The notes below the pieces were generated by a model, which had not been told where the DNA came from, made no database searches, and saw only the letters and a list, made by a program, of their open reading frames with translations. Positions 6,691 through 15,301 of a DNA stretch of 64,000 bases are shown here, in pieces (within the stretch, counting starts at the first letter, position 1; each line of letters begins with the position of its first letter). Origin of the DNA: an uncultured Lachnospiraceae bacterium (GTDB lineage Bacteria; Bacillota; Clostridia; Lachnospirales; Lachnospiraceae); assembly GCA_910578715.1 (NCBI GenBank), contig CAJTRL010000005.1, positions 1 through 64,000 on the forward strand, written 5' to 3'. A program made the translations under genes and the position numbers.

Positions 6691-8379
6691 TTAGACCTCC
6701 ATAATTATCGGAAGTATCATCGGACGCCGTTTCGTCTTTTTCCATACATATTCGCTCAGAACATCTTTAATTGTAGATTTCAGTTTTCCCCAGTCGGTCT
6801 GTCCTTTCTCCAGACATCCCTCTACCGCGCCGTCCACGAGGAGCCGCGCCTCTTCCAGCAATTCGTCGGATTCCCTCACATATACGAACCCGCGGGAAAC
6901 GATATCCGGCCCCGACACGAGCTGGCTGTTGTAAGAATCAAGCGCAAGTACCACAATAATAATACCGTCTTCCGCAAGATGCTGCCTGTCCCGCAGTACC
7001 ACATTCCCAACGTCACCTACGCCAAGACCGTCCACCAGAATCGCGCCCACCGGCACTTTTCCGGTCACTTCCGCTTTCTCTTCGCTGATTTCCAGAACGT
7101 CGCCGGAATGCAGAATAAAAATATTATCTTTATCAATTCCCAGTTCCTTCGCAATCTTGGCCTGCGCCTTCAGATGCTTGTACTCTCCATGCACCGGAAC
7201 CGCATATCTGGGATGCAGCAAAGTATATAAGAGCTTAATTTCTTCCTGACAGGCATGTCCCGAAACATGTACATCCTGAAAAATAACGTCCGCGCCTTTC
7301 AGCAGAAGCTCATTGATAACATTCGTGACCGCTTTTTCATTTCCCGGTATCGGATTGGACGAAAAAATAACCGTATCGCCCGGCACGATGGAAATCTTTT
7401 TGTGGATGCTCCCCGCCATACGGCTTAACGCCGCCATGCTCTCGCCCTGGCTTCCCGTCGTAATGATGACTGTTTTCTCATTCGGATAGTTTTTGAGCTG
7501 CTCCACATCAATCAGCGTCTGGTCGGGAATATTCAGATATCCGAGCGTCGAGGCCGTTTCGATAATATTGACCATGCTGCGGCCTTCTACGACAACTTTC
7601 CGGCCAAACTTATAAGCCGAATTGATAATCTGCTGCACCCGGTCCACATTGGATGCAAAAGTTGCAATAATAATTCTTGTATCGCTGTGCTCCGAAAAAA
7701 GCGTATCGAACGTTTTTCCGACGGTTTTTTCGGATGGCGTAAACCCGGGCCGTTCCGCGTTTGTACTGTCGCACATCAATGCGAGCACGCCTTTTTTCCC
7801 AATTTCCGCAAAACGCTGCAAGTCGATGGCGTCTCCGAATACCGGCGTATAATCCACTTTAAAATCTCCCGTATGCACGACGATGCCCGCCGGGGAATAA
7901 ATCGCCAGCGCCGCCGCGTCCACGATACTGTGATTGGTCTTGATAAATTCAATCCGAAACTGGCCCAGATTAATCGACTGTCCGAATTTTACGACTTTGC
8001 GTTTCGTCGTATTCATCAGTTCATGCTCTTTCAGCTTGTTCTCAATGATGCCCATCGTCAGCTTTGTCGCATAGACCGGCACGTTGATTTCTTTCAGAAT
8101 ATAGGGCAGCGCCCCAATATGGTCTTCATGCCCGTGTGTAATCATAAATCCTTTGACTTTGTCGATATTGTCCTTCAGATAAGTAACGTCCGGAATAACC
8201 AAATCGATTCCGAGCATCTCGTCTTCCGGAAAAGACAGACCGCAGTCAACCACAATAATACTGTCTTCATATTCAAAGGCAGTAATATTCAGCCCAATCT
8301 GCTCCAAGCCGCCCAAAGGAATAATCTTCAGCCCGGATGCCGTTCCCTGTTCATTTTTCTTCAAAAAATTTTCCTCCAT
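6691..8379 (-). CDS. rnj: Ribonuclease J
   Basis: A metallo-beta-lactamase/beta-CASP nuclease with 5'-3' exo- and endonuclease activity on mRNA and rRNA precursors. The 562 aa match RNase J1/J2 length. Zinc ligands are in ITHGHEDHIGALPY (about 79-92), then HTGDFKVD and the beta-CASP segment with SVVAH-like HGEYKHLKAQAK; VSGHACQEE carries a conserved His. The C-terminal dimerisation domain ends KTKRRPMILPIIMEV. Only one copy is seen here; many Firmicutes have two. The 196 bp upstream (8380-8575) hold no gene I can recognise, only a GGCCAATCGGCC dyad close to the start. ATG has a weak site (TATGGAAA). Confidence 0.95.
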   Translation of the reverse strand: MEENFLKKNEQGTASGLKIIPLGGLEQIGLNITAFEYEDSIIVVDCGLSFPEDEMLGIDLVIPDVTYLKDNIDKVKGFMITHGHEDHIGALPYILKEINVPVYATKLTMGIIENKLKEHELMNTTKRKVVKFGQSINLGQFRIEFIKTNHSIVDAAALAIYSPAGIVVHTGDFKVDYTPVFGDAIDLQRFAEIGKKGVLALMCDSTNAERPGFTPSEKTVGKTFDTLFSEHSDTRIIIATFASNVDRVQQIINSAYKFGRKVVVEGRSMVNIIETASTLGYLNIPDQTLIDVEQLKNYPNEKTVIITTGSQGESMAALSRMAGSIHKKISIVPGDTVIFSSNPIPGNEKAVTNVINELLLKGADVIFQDVHVSGHACQEEIKLLYTLLHPRYAVPVHGEYKHLKAQAKIAKELGIDKDNIFILHSGDVLEISEEKAEVTGKVPVGAILVDGLGVGDVGNVVLRDRQHLAEDGIIIVVLALDSYNSQLVSGPDIVSRGFVYVRESDELLEEARLLVDGAVEGCLEKGQTDWGKLKSTIKDVLSEYVWKKTKRRPMILPIIMEV

Positions 8380-8575
8380 TTTCCATACAGGTCAGTATAG
8401 TGTTTCATCGGCCGATTGGCCTTTCCCCAAAAGCTGCCGGCATTTCTTCCAGTTCTCCCGCTCCTTTCCGGACGTTACCGCTTTGTAGTCCGGACAAACA
8501 GCACGATAAGACTCTATATGTACCCGTATTCTTAATAAATTTGTTTCTGTTTTCTGTTAAACTTTTCGTACGCCG

Positions 8576-8830
8576 TCAGGACAGTTCTATGTCCTCCAGC
8601 ATATTTTCAAATACAGCCGAAACTGCACCAAGTTCCTCTTCTTCCGTCACAATCTCATAAAGCGCTTCTTCCTCGCCCTGTTGTGACACATCCCGTAAAA
8701 TCAGAGCCTCTCCGTCGCCCTCTTCCGTATCGGTCACCAGAATGTAATCGACACCGCCGATTCTTGTCTGTTCCAGAACATAAAATTCTGCCGGCGCTTC
8801 TCCTTCCGCCCTGAAAATCACTTTTTCCAT
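8576..8830 (-). CDS. DUF1292 protein (YrzB-like)
   Basis: 84 residues, beginning MEKVIFRAEGEAPAEF if the ATG with GAGGTAAGACTG before it is used; an ATG six codons earlier has no ribosome site. DUF1292 proteins are small acidic beta proteins of unknown function found next to ruvX and ireB in most Firmicutes. Family marks are EFYVLEQTRIGGVDYILV and the acidic end EEELGAVSAVFENML. It is in the ireB operon, 79 bp from ruvX. Nothing points to a specific activity. Confidence 0.85.
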   Translation of the reverse strand: MEKVIFRAEGEAPAEFYVLEQTRIGGVDYILVTDTEEGDGEALILRDVSQQGEEEALYEIVTEEEELGAVSAVFENMLEDIELS

Positions 8831-8909
8831 CAGTCTTACCTCATTCATTTGCAGTCCGCGGTTTTAAAATCGAACATATCAACGCCCAAACAGCCCCGCC
8901 TTCGGGAAA

Positions 8910-9341
8910 TTATGCCTTTTCCATCTTCCGGCGGTCCAGATATCCCTGTAAAATAAATACCGCGGCTATCTTGTCCACATATTCCTTCCGGTTCTCTCTC
9001 CTGATTCCCGCTTCCATCATCGCCTTGTCCGCAGCCACTGTCGTCAGTCTTTCATCCCACATAATTACGGGCAGCCCGGTTCTTCGCTCCAGTTTATCCT
9101 GAAACTCCAGAGACAGCTCCGCACGCTCCCCGATGGTATCGTTCATATTTTTGGGAAATCCCAGAACAATTTCCTCTACCCCGTACTCCACAATCAGTTC
9201 TTCGATTCTTGCCAAAGTCTTTCGTAATTTATTTTCTTCTTTTCTTCTGATTATCTCGATTCCCTGTGCCGTAATCAGGAGGGGGTCGCTAATCGCCACT
9301 CCCACCGTTTTGGAACCAAAATCCAGTCCCATGATTCTCAT
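8910..9341 (-). CDS. ruvX: Holliday-junction resolvase-like pre-16S rRNA nuclease YqgF/RuvX
   Basis: 143 residues of the RNase H-like YqgF family, essential in many bacteria and linked to 5'-end maturation of 16S rRNA (originally proposed as a junction resolvase). The first strand MRIMGLDFGSKTVGVAISD carries the catalytic Asp, IVLGFPKNMNDTIGERA is the second conserved block and VIMWDERLTTVAAD the third. It ends with the usual short basic tail (YLDRRKMEKA). Downstream of ireB and upstream of the DUF1292 gene, as in Bacillus yrzL-yrrK-yrzB. Confidence 0.95.
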   Translation of the reverse strand: MRIMGLDFGSKTVGVAISDPLLITAQGIEIIRRKEENKLRKTLARIEELIVEYGVEEIVLGFPKNMNDTIGERAELSLEFQDKLERRTGLPVIMWDERLTTVAADKAMMEAGIRRENRKEYVDKIAAVFILQGYLDRRKMEKA

Positions 9342-9373
9342 AATCCGTACCTTTACCCTCTCCCGGTTTTTCC

Positions 9374-9637
9374 CTATTTATGGAGAGATTTTTTAATATA
9401 TTCTTTGAGCATTTCTTCCACCAGCTCGTCACGCTCCACTTTCATGATAAGGCTCCGCGCGTTTTTATGACTGGTAATGTAAGTGGGGTCGCCGGACATA
9501 ATATATCCCACAATCTGGTTCACCGGATTATATCCTTTTTCCGTCAATGCTTCATAAACCGTTGCGAGAACTATCTTAACGCCCGTTTCCGGTTCTGTCT
9601 CCACTCTGAAATATTGTGTGTTTTCGAAATCCTGCAT
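9374..9637 (-). CDS. ireB: IreB-family regulator (UPF0297)
   Basis: A small helical phosphoprotein; in Enterococcus IreB is the substrate of the PASTA kinase IreK and affects cephalosporin tolerance. The core VLATVYEALTEKGYNPVNQI, GYIMSGDPTYITSHKNAR and ERDELVEEMLKEYI are diagnostic. A start 18 codons further upstream (9691) is possible in frame, but the promoter -10 box overlaps it and the family begins near MQDFENTQYF, so ATG at 9637 (87 aa) is preferred, with GAAGGGGGCGG upstream. First gene of the operon running to the U32 gene. Confidence 0.88.
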   Translation of the reverse strand: MQDFENTQYFRVETEPETGVKIVLATVYEALTEKGYNPVNQIVGYIMSGDPTYITSHKNARSLIMKVERDELVEEMLKEYIKKSLHK

Positions 9638-9686
9638 TTTCGTAATGCCGCCCCCTTCTTCCGCTTTTGTCCAATTCCTTCTGTCT

Positions 9687-9715
9687 ATCATACTCTATCC
9701 GCGGATAAAATTCAA
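9687..9715 (-). promoter_or_regulatory. SigmaA promoter of the ireB operon
   Basis: On minus: TTGAAT (9715-9710), 17-bp spacer, TATGAT (9692-9687). Transcription would begin near 9680, leaving about 40 nt before the ireB start at 9637. Confidence 0.6.
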
Positions 9716-9771
9716 TCTTTCCGTTAAATTCCGGGGAATCTTAATAAATCCTTCATGAATTTCATCCCTTT

Positions 9772-11109
9772 TCAGTCCCGAACCAGCATCATATCATCGA
9801 GAAAATCCTCCGTCATTGTTTCCGCCAGAATACGATTCTTAAATTCTCCCTGTGCTTTCCTTCCTATCTTAATATATCGTACCGTATGCCCAATCTGATA
9901 AACCTCTCCGTTCAAAATTTTTGCTTCCTCATACAAAACTTCCTCTTTTTCCCCGGCAAAAGCCTTCCGGTACTCCCAGGACATGCGCCGCTCCAGCTGC
10001 ATCAGTCTGCTGCTCCGCTCATTTTTCACCCGGGACGCTACCTGGTCCTCCATCGCCGCCGCCCGCGTCCCCTGTCTTTTGGAATATTTAAAAATGTGCA
10101 TCTCATAAAAATGCACTTTTTCCAGGAAAGCCTCCGTAGCCGCAAATTCCGCTTCCGTTTCGCCCGGAAAGCCCACAATGACGTCCGTCGTAATCGCCGG
10201 GCGGTCAAAATATTTCCGCAATATTTCTACTTTTTCCAAGTATTCCCCCGTCGTGTAATGTCTATTCATCCGGCGCAATGTCTCGTCGCATCCGCTCTGT
10301 AAGGATAAGTGAAAATGCGGACATACGCTGGAAAAAGCGGCCAGACTCCGGGCAAATTCCTCCGTAATAATTCCCGGTTCCAGAGAGCCGAGCCGGATAC
10401 GCTTCAGGCCGTCTATTGCATTTAGTTTTGCAAGCAGCTGCAGCAGCTCCGCGCTCCCCCGGTCCACGCCGTAAGAGCTGATATGGATTCCGGTGAGTAC
10501 GACTTCCTGGTAACCGCTCCGCACGAGTCCCTTCACTTCTTCCAGGATATCTTCCTCTTTACGGCTCCGCACCCTTCCTCTCGCATAGGGAATGATGCAG
10601 TATGAGCAGAACTGATTACAGCCGTCCTGTATCTTCACGTAGGCCCTCGTATGGCCGCCCGTTCCCGACAGCTTCATCTCTTCATATTCTTTCGTATGAT
10701 GAATATCGATGACCGTCCGGCTCCGCAGCGTCCTGTCCGATTCCGGAAGCGTTCCCTTTTTTCTTTCCATCAGATAGGCTTCCAGTATTTCCGCCACATC
10801 TTTTTTTCGGTTATTGCCGATGACAAGGTCAACTGACAGGTCTTCCTCAATCTTTTCTTCCCCGGTCTGCACATAGCATCCCACCGCCACCACAACGGCT
10901 TCCGGATTTTTTTTCCTGGCCCGATGAAGCATCTGGCGGCTCTTCTGGTCCGCAATATTGGTTACGGTACAGGTATTGACAATATAAATATCGGCCTTCT
11001 CATCAAATGGTACAATTTTATAACCCTTTTCCTGTAAGATTTGTTGCATAACATCCATTTCATAACCGTTGACTTTACAGCCAAGATTATGTAACGCTAT
11101 ACTTTTCAT
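9772..11109 (-). CDS. mtaB: tRNA (N6-threonylcarbamoyladenosine-37) methylthiotransferase
   Basis: A radical-SAM enzyme that converts t6A37 to ms2t6A in tRNAs reading ANN codons. The N-terminal methylthiotransferase domain begins IALHNLGCKVNGYE (Cys ligand), with YIVNTCTVTN and AVGCYVQTG supplying the other Cys of the first cluster; the radical-SAM motif is CNQFCSYCIIPYARGRVRS; a TRAM domain closes the protein. The LGCKVN form distinguishes MtaB from MiaB. ATG at 11109 follows CAGGAGTTATT, better than an ATG 11 codons earlier; the protein is then 445 aa. Divergent from the HPr-like gene. Confidence 0.95.
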   Translation of the reverse strand: MKSIALHNLGCKVNGYEMDVMQQILQEKGYKIVPFDEKADIYIVNTCTVTNIADQKSRQMLHRARKKNPEAVVVAVGCYVQTGEEKIEEDLSVDLVIGNNRKKDVAEILEAYLMERKKGTLPESDRTLRSRTVIDIHHTKEYEEMKLSGTGGHTRAYVKIQDGCNQFCSYCIIPYARGRVRSRKEEDILEEVKGLVRSGYQEVVLTGIHISSYGVDRGSAELLQLLAKLNAIDGLKRIRLGSLEPGIITEEFARSLAAFSSVCPHFHLSLQSGCDETLRRMNRHYTTGEYLEKVEILRKYFDRPAITTDVIVGFPGETEAEFAATEAFLEKVHFYEMHIFKYSKRQGTRAAAMEDQVASRVKNERSSRLMQLERRMSWEYRKAFAGEKEEVLYEEAKILNGEVYQIGHTVRYIKIGRKAQGEFKNRILAETMTEDFLDDMMLVRD

Positions 11110-11141
11110 AATAACTCCTGTATTTTTGTGTTGTTTTGACA

Positions 11142-11170
11142 TTGACTTTTATTGTCCCAGCCTTTAGTAT
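11142..11170 (+). promoter_or_regulatory. SigmaA promoter of the HPr-like gene
   Basis: TTGACT (11142-11147), 17-bp spacer, TAGTAT (11165-11170), 37 nt before the start codon at 11208. An overlapping TTGACA sits at 11136. Confidence 0.65.
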
Positions 11171-11207
11171 TATAGCTAATAGCAAGTATATAAAGGAGGT
11201 AATCTTA

Positions 11208-11438
11208 ATGAAAACCGTTCAGATTTCTTTAAATTCAATCGATAAGGTCAAATCCTTCGTAACTGATATTACAAAATTCGATTATGACTTTGATTTGGTA
11301 TCCGGCCGATATGTTATCGACGCCAAATCCATCATGGGCATTTTCAGTCTTGACCTGTCCAAACCGATTGACCTGAATATTCATACGGAAGACGGCGCTG
11401 ACGAAATTATGGAAGCGTTAAAGCCTTATTTAATGTAG
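11208..11438 (+). CDS. Divergent HPr-like protein lacking the phosphorylatable histidine
   Basis: 76 residues with the HPr fold pattern. It keeps the helix-2 motif KSIMGIFSLDL, in which the Ser corresponds to HPr Ser46, the HprK target, but the region around HPr His15 reads NSIDKVKSFV with no His or Arg. It cannot carry phosphate in the sugar phosphotransferase chain and may be a regulatory partner, like Crh. The start follows a perfect AAAGGAGGT seven bases upstream. It has its own promoter and terminator and is monocistronic, divergent from mtaB. Similar small proteins are annotated as HPr family in Lachnospiraceae; their role is unknown to me. Confidence 0.8.
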   Translation: MKTVQISLNSIDKVKSFVTDITKFDYDFDLVSGRYVIDAKSIMGIFSLDLSKPIDLNIHTEDGADEIMEALKPYLM

Positions 11439-11463
11439 GCTTACAGTACATAACTGCAAAATG

Positions 11464-11508
11464 ATGATATGACTGAATGATATTCATTCGGCCATATCAT
11501 TTTTTTTG
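11464..11508 (+). terminator. Terminator of the HPr-like gene
   Basis: ATGATATG (11464-11471) pairs with CATATCAT (11493-11500) around an inner TGAATGATATTCA dyad, followed by eight T. It lies 25 nt after the stop codon, facing the thiI terminus. Confidence 0.85.
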
Positions 11509-11544
11509 TATCGCTTTCCTGTTTCACATGCCAGGCGTCTTCTG

Positions 11545-12723
11545 TCAGGAAACGATAATCAGCTCATCCGTATCTATTGCCGTCTGCACAAGCTCATCGA
11601 TTTTTTCCGCCAGGTTTTCCTCGTGTCTTTTGATAAATTTCAGATTCGGCTTTGTAACCGGGTGTTTTGCCACAAAAATCGTACAGCAGTCTTCATAGGG
11701 CAGAATCGAGGTTTCATAAGTATCAATTTTTTCCGAAATATCTACAATTTCCATTTTATCAAACCCGATTAAAGGCCGGTAAACCGGAAGTTCGCACACT
11801 TCGTTCGTCACCATCAGGCTGTGCATTGTCTGCGAAGCCACCTGACCGATGCTCTCTCCCGTAATCAGGCCGAGACACTCTGATTCTTTCGCAAGATGCT
11901 CCGCAATCCGCATCATATACCGCCGCATGATAATCGTCAGTTCGTCGTGCGGACATTTATCATAGATATACATCTGGATATCGGTAAAATTAATCACATG
12001 CAGATAAATCGGCCCCGTATACTGCGCAACCTTTCTCGCCAGGTCCACGACTTTCTCTTTGGCCCGCTCGCTCGTATACGGCGGCGCATGAAAATATACC
12101 GCATCGATTTTCACACCGCGTTTCGCAATCATATACCCTGCTACCGGAGAATCAATGCCGCCGGACAACAGGAGCATCGCCTTGCCGCCTGTTCCGACAG
12201 GCATGCCGCCCGGTCCCGGAATGATTTCCGAATAAAGATATATCTTGTCCCGGATTTCGACATGAAGCATGATGTCCGGCTTATGAACATCCACCTTCAT
12301 TTCCGGGTACGCGTCTAAAATGATGCCGCCCAGTTCCATATTGATTTCCATAGAATCGAGCGGATAATTTTTCCGCGCCCTTCTCGCCGCCACTTTGAAC
12401 GTTTTATGCTTGTCCGGGTAAACTTCGTCCAGATATTGTACAACCCGTTCTCCCAGTTTTTCAAAGCCTTCGTCCTCGACGGAAACCACCGGGCAGATGC
12501 CGGAAATACCGAATACTTTCTGCAAAGCCTCCACAGCTTCTTCATAGTCAAATTCCGACACAGCATCCGCGTAAATTCTTCCGTCCGTTTTCCGTACGCG
12601 GAAGTCCCCGTCTATTTTTTTCAGGGCATGACGTATCTGCTTTACAAGCGCGTCTTCAAAAAGATATCTGTTCTTCCCCTTGACCCCGATTTCCGCATAT
12701 TTGATTAAAAATGATGTAAACAT
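11545..12723 (-). CDS. thiI: tRNA 4-thiouridine synthetase
   Basis: Adenylates U8 of tRNA and, with a sulphur donor, makes 4-thiouridine; also linked to thiamine thiazole formation in some bacteria. 392 aa: ferredoxin-like and THUMP domains (about 1-165, starting FLIKYAEIGVKGKNRYLFE), then the PP-loop ATPase with MLLLSGGIDSPVAGYM. The E. coli C-terminal rhodanese domain is missing, as is normal for Firmicutes, where the upstream desulfurase passes sulphur directly. The gene follows nifS by 122 bp, the usual nifZ-thiI pairing. RBS GGAGCGGAT. It converges on the HPr-like gene. Confidence 0.95.
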   Translation of the reverse strand: MFTSFLIKYAEIGVKGKNRYLFEDALVKQIRHALKKIDGDFRVRKTDGRIYADAVSEFDYEEAVEALQKVFGISGICPVVSVEDEGFEKLGERVVQYLDEVYPDKHKTFKVAARRARKNYPLDSMEINMELGGIILDAYPEMKVDVHKPDIMLHVEIRDKIYLYSEIIPGPGGMPVGTGGKAMLLLSGGIDSPVAGYMIAKRGVKIDAVYFHAPPYTSERAKEKVVDLARKVAQYTGPIYLHVINFTDIQMYIYDKCPHDELTIIMRRYMMRIAEHLAKESECLGLITGESIGQVASQTMHSLMVTNEVCELPVYRPLIGFDKMEIVDISEKIDTYETSILPYEDCCTIFVAKHPVTKPNLKFIKRHEENLAEKIDELVQTAIDTDELIIVS

Positions 12724-12804
12724 ATCCGCTCCCGTCCGTCTGTTTCACAGACTTTTTCCAATAAGGCACAATCCGGCGGAAATGCCGCCGGGTATTTCTT
12801 CCCG

Positions 12805-12828
12805 ACGTTTCACCATAAGGTGAAACGT
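12805..12828. repeat. Perfect hairpin between nifS and thiI
   Basis: ACGTTTCACC, loop ATAA, GGTGAAACGT, 18 nt past the nifS stop and without a T-run. Likely an mRNA-stability or processing element within the operon. Confidence 0.65.
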
Positions 12829-12845
12829 CTTTAGAAGTTTACTCT

Positions 12846-14000
12846 TTAGCTCCGCTTATACCGTCGCAGCATTGGTATCATCTCATACAATGCCTTTAGC
12901 GCATATCTGATTTCTTCTTCCGTAGTAAAAATGGAAAAGCTGAACCTTATCGTCGATTCCAGCAAATCTTTTTCCACGCCAATCGCTTTTAACGTTGCCG
13001 ACGGCATCGGTTTGTTGGAAGAGCATGCGCTTCCGGCGGAAACATAAATACCCCGCTCTTCCAGTGCATGAAGGAGCACCTCGCTCCGCACTCCCCTAAC
13101 GGAAAGGCTGACAATATGGGACGCGCCTTCCCTTCCCTCACATCCGTTGACAAACACATGCTCCAGCCTTGAAACGCCCTGAAGGAACATTTCCCTCAGG
13201 CGGTAGAGTCTTTCCATATCCTCATCCAGATTTTCATACATCAGTTCAGCCGCCCTGGCGAGTCCCGCAATACCGGCTACGTTTTCCGTACCGGAACGCA
13301 TTCCTTTCTGCTGGCCGCCGCCGTAAATAATCGGGCTGATTTTAATATTATTGTTCACATACAGAAATCCCGCACCCTTTGGTCCGTGGATTTTGTGGGC
13401 GCTGACCGAAAGCAAATCTATCTTCATTCTGGACGGATAAATACGGAACTTGCCGAATCCCTGTACCGCATCCACATGGAAAACGATGTTCGGATTGATT
13501 TTCTTAATCAGTTCGCCGGCTTCCGCTATCGGTTCCAGCGTGCCGATTTCATTGTTGGTGTGCATAATGGACACCAGAATCGTATCTTTACAGATTGCTT
13601 TTTCTAAATCTTCAAGACGGATTTTCCCCTGTCCATCCACCGGCAGATAAGTCACCCAGAATCCCTGGTCTTCCAGATACCGCATCGTCTGCAGAACCGC
13701 CGGGTGCTCTATTCTGGTTGTAATCAGATGCCTCCCTGTCCGATGATTGGCCATCGCCGTTCCGATTAATGCAATGTTATCCGATTCCGTTCCGCCGGAG
13801 GTAAAAAGAATTTCTTTTTCATTTACTTTCAGTATTTTAGCGAGTGTTTCCCGCGCATGCCGTACATAGTGCTCCGCTTCTACGCCCTTATGGTGCATAC
13901 TGGAAGGATTTCCATAATCTTCACACATAATTTTCATCATAAGCTGCGCCACTTCGTCAAAGCATCTGGTGGTAGCCGAGTTATCCAAATATACTTCCAT
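12846..14000 (-). CDS. Cysteine desulfurase (NifS/IscS type)
   Basis: PLP enzyme that takes sulphur from cysteine and hands it to an acceptor, here most likely ThiI. 384 aa. MEVYLDNSATTRC opens the fold-type I chain; NNEIGTLEPI and HVDAVQGFGKF contact PLP; the Schiff-base lysine is in SVSAHKIHGPKGAGFLY; the sulphur-carrying cysteine is in SAGSACSSNKPMPS. The short loop before that cysteine fits group I enzymes with dedicated partners. RBS AGGAGCTGTTT. Forms a unit with thiI; the upstream rsmE is 114 bp away with a pair of palindromes between them. Confidence 0.93.
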   Translation of the reverse strand: MEVYLDNSATTRCFDEVAQLMMKIMCEDYGNPSSMHHKGVEAEHYVRHARETLAKILKVNEKEILFTSGGTESDNIALIGTAMANHRTGRHLITTRIEHPAVLQTMRYLEDQGFWVTYLPVDGQGKIRLEDLEKAICKDTILVSIMHTNNEIGTLEPIAEAGELIKKINPNIVFHVDAVQGFGKFRIYPSRMKIDLLSVSAHKIHGPKGAGFLYVNNNIKISPIIYGGGQQKGMRSGTENVAGIAGLARAAELMYENLDEDMERLYRLREMFLQGVSRLEHVFVNGCEGREGASHIVSLSVRGVRSEVLLHALEERGIYVSAGSACSSNKPMPSATLKAIGVEKDLLESTIRFSFSIFTTEEEIRYALKALYEMIPMLRRYKRS

Positions 14001-14069
14001 AAACAGCTCCTATTTTGTCATATTATGTTTCTGTATCTCATAATATAGTATATGATGCACTTCTCCCAG

Positions 14070-14108
14070 CGGTGCTACCGCATCGGCGCTATCGTATCGG
14101 TACTACCG
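14070..14108. promoter_or_regulatory. Paired palindromes upstream of the desulfurase gene
   Basis: CGGTGCTACCG (14070-14080) and CGGTACTACCG (14098-14108) are two near-identical 11-bp dyads, with 17 bp between them that themselves contain CATCGGCGCTATCG. They lie just after rsmE and about 70-110 bp before the nifS start. Could be an operator pair or a folded mRNA; no known regulator consensus was recognised. Confidence 0.35.
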
Positions 14109-14114
14109 CGCCGG

Positions 14115-14852
14115 CTATTGAAAATGATACATCAGCCATGCAAGCACTGTAAATCCCGCCGTCTCCGTTCTAAGAATCCGCTTACCGAGCGTAATCGGAA
14201 GAAAGCCCTGTTCCATCGCCATCGCAATTTCCTTTTCCTCAAACCCGCCCTCCGGACCGATAAAAACAGCCACCGATTCGCCTGGCTGGATTCTGTTTAT
14301 AACTTCTTTCGTTTTCGCCATATCTTCCGCAAGTTCATAGGGAATCAGTTTCACATCCAGGGCAGCGGCATAGGAAACGGCCTCTTCCATGCTCATGACT
14401 TCTTTTACTCTCGGTACAACACTCCGCCTGCTCTGCTTTGCGGCGGCTTCCGCAATGCCCTGCCATCTGTTTACTCTGGCAGCTGCTTTCTTTTCATCCA
14501 GCTTCACAACCGAACGTCCGGCCGACACCGGAATGATTTCACAGGCGCCCAGCTCTACCGCTTTCTGCACAATCAGCTCCATTTTATCCGCTTTGGGAAG
14601 TCCCTGAAACAAATATACCTTTGACGGAAGCTCCACGCCGTCTTCCTTAATAAAACGAAGCTCGCAGATTACTTCTTCCTCCGTAAAAGCAACGATGCCG
14701 CAGCGATATTCTTTTCCGTCCACGCCGTTGCTGACAGAGATTTCTTCCCCCGGCTTCATGCGAAGCACGTTCCTTACATGATTGACGTCCCCGCCTGTTA
14801 TGACGATTCGCTTCCCCTGTATCTGCGACGGTTCCACAAAGAAATGATACAT
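14115..14852 (-). CDS. rsmE: 16S rRNA (uracil-1498-N3)-methyltransferase
   Basis: SPOUT-class methyltransferase acting on U1498 in the decoding centre of the assembled small subunit. 245 aa from ATG at 14852, which has GGGAG nearby; the open frame extends upstream through vanZ but that part is out-of-family. An N-terminal PUA-like domain (GGDVNHVRNVLRMKPGEEI) precedes the knotted SAM domain with VAVFIGPEGGFEEKEIAMA and LGKRILRTETAGFTVLAWL. The start overlaps the last 55 bp of vanZ. Grouping with prmA is standard in Firmicutes (dnaJ-prmA-rsmE). Confidence 0.95.
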   Translation of the reverse strand: MYHFFVEPSQIQGKRIVITGGDVNHVRNVLRMKPGEEISVSNGVDGKEYRCGIVAFTEEEVICELRFIKEDGVELPSKVYLFQGLPKADKMELIVQKAVELGACEIIPVSAGRSVVKLDEKKAAARVNRWQGIAEAAAKQSRRSVVPRVKEVMSMEEAVSYAAALDVKLIPYELAEDMAKTKEVINRIQPGESVAVFIGPEGGFEEKEIAMAMEQGFLPITLGKRILRTETAGFTVLAWLMYHFQ

Positions 14853-15301
14853 TTTTCCACTCCCGTAAAAATAAGCACAAACAATACCGCTCCCGCACTG
14901 TCTATCAGCACGTCCGTTACACGCCCGGAACGCCCCGCGACAAACAGCTGATGCGTCTCGTCGCTGGCGGCATACAGCGCGGCGGCCAGAATTGCAAGAA
15001 GCATCTTTTTCTTTGTCACAAACGGCCATTTTCCAAGCCATATATAGAGCAGGACCGCCAGAATCCCAAATTCCGTCATATGGGCTGCTTTCCTGACATA
15101 CCCTTCGATTGCATTCGCTATCTCATGCAGCTTTTCATCGTTCCAGTCCAGGCCAAAAAAACTGTCGGCGGAACGCACCATCCGATAAGTAAATGTTTCG
15201 CTGACCGCGCTGGACTCTTCCTGTTCCTGGGCGGAAAAAGCAAAAATCACGCACATCCAGAACAGCGCCAGGATTCCGGCGGCCGTTCGGACCGCCCGCA
15301 T
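14798..15301 (-). CDS. VanZ-family membrane protein
   Basis: 167 residues with four predicted membrane spans: TAAGILALFWMCVIFAFSA at the start, then FGILAVLLYIWLG, MLLAILAAALYAASDETHQ and VLIDSAGAVLFVLIF. The ETHQLFVAGRSGRVTDVLID motif is typical of VanZ-like proteins; VanZ gives low teicoplanin resistance by an unclear mechanism, and most family members are uncharacterised. The ATG shares one base with the prmA stop codon (TGATG), and the 3' end overlaps rsmE by 55 bp, so translation of the three is probably coupled. Confidence 0.85.
   Translation of the reverse strand: MRAVRTAAGILALFWMCVIFAFSAQEQEESSAVSETFTYRMVRSADSFFGLDWNDEKLHEIANAIEGYVRKAAHMTEFGILAVLLYIWLGKWPFVTKKKMLLAILAAALYAASDETHQLFVAGRSGRVTDVLIDSAGAVLFVLIFTGVEKCIISLWNRRRYRGSESS

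Noticed and set aside
8380..8575. A short minus-strand frame ending at about 8400 before rnj, possible remnant of a regulator gene
   Set aside because: About 55 codons without a good start codon or ribosome site and with no motif; not a supportable gene.
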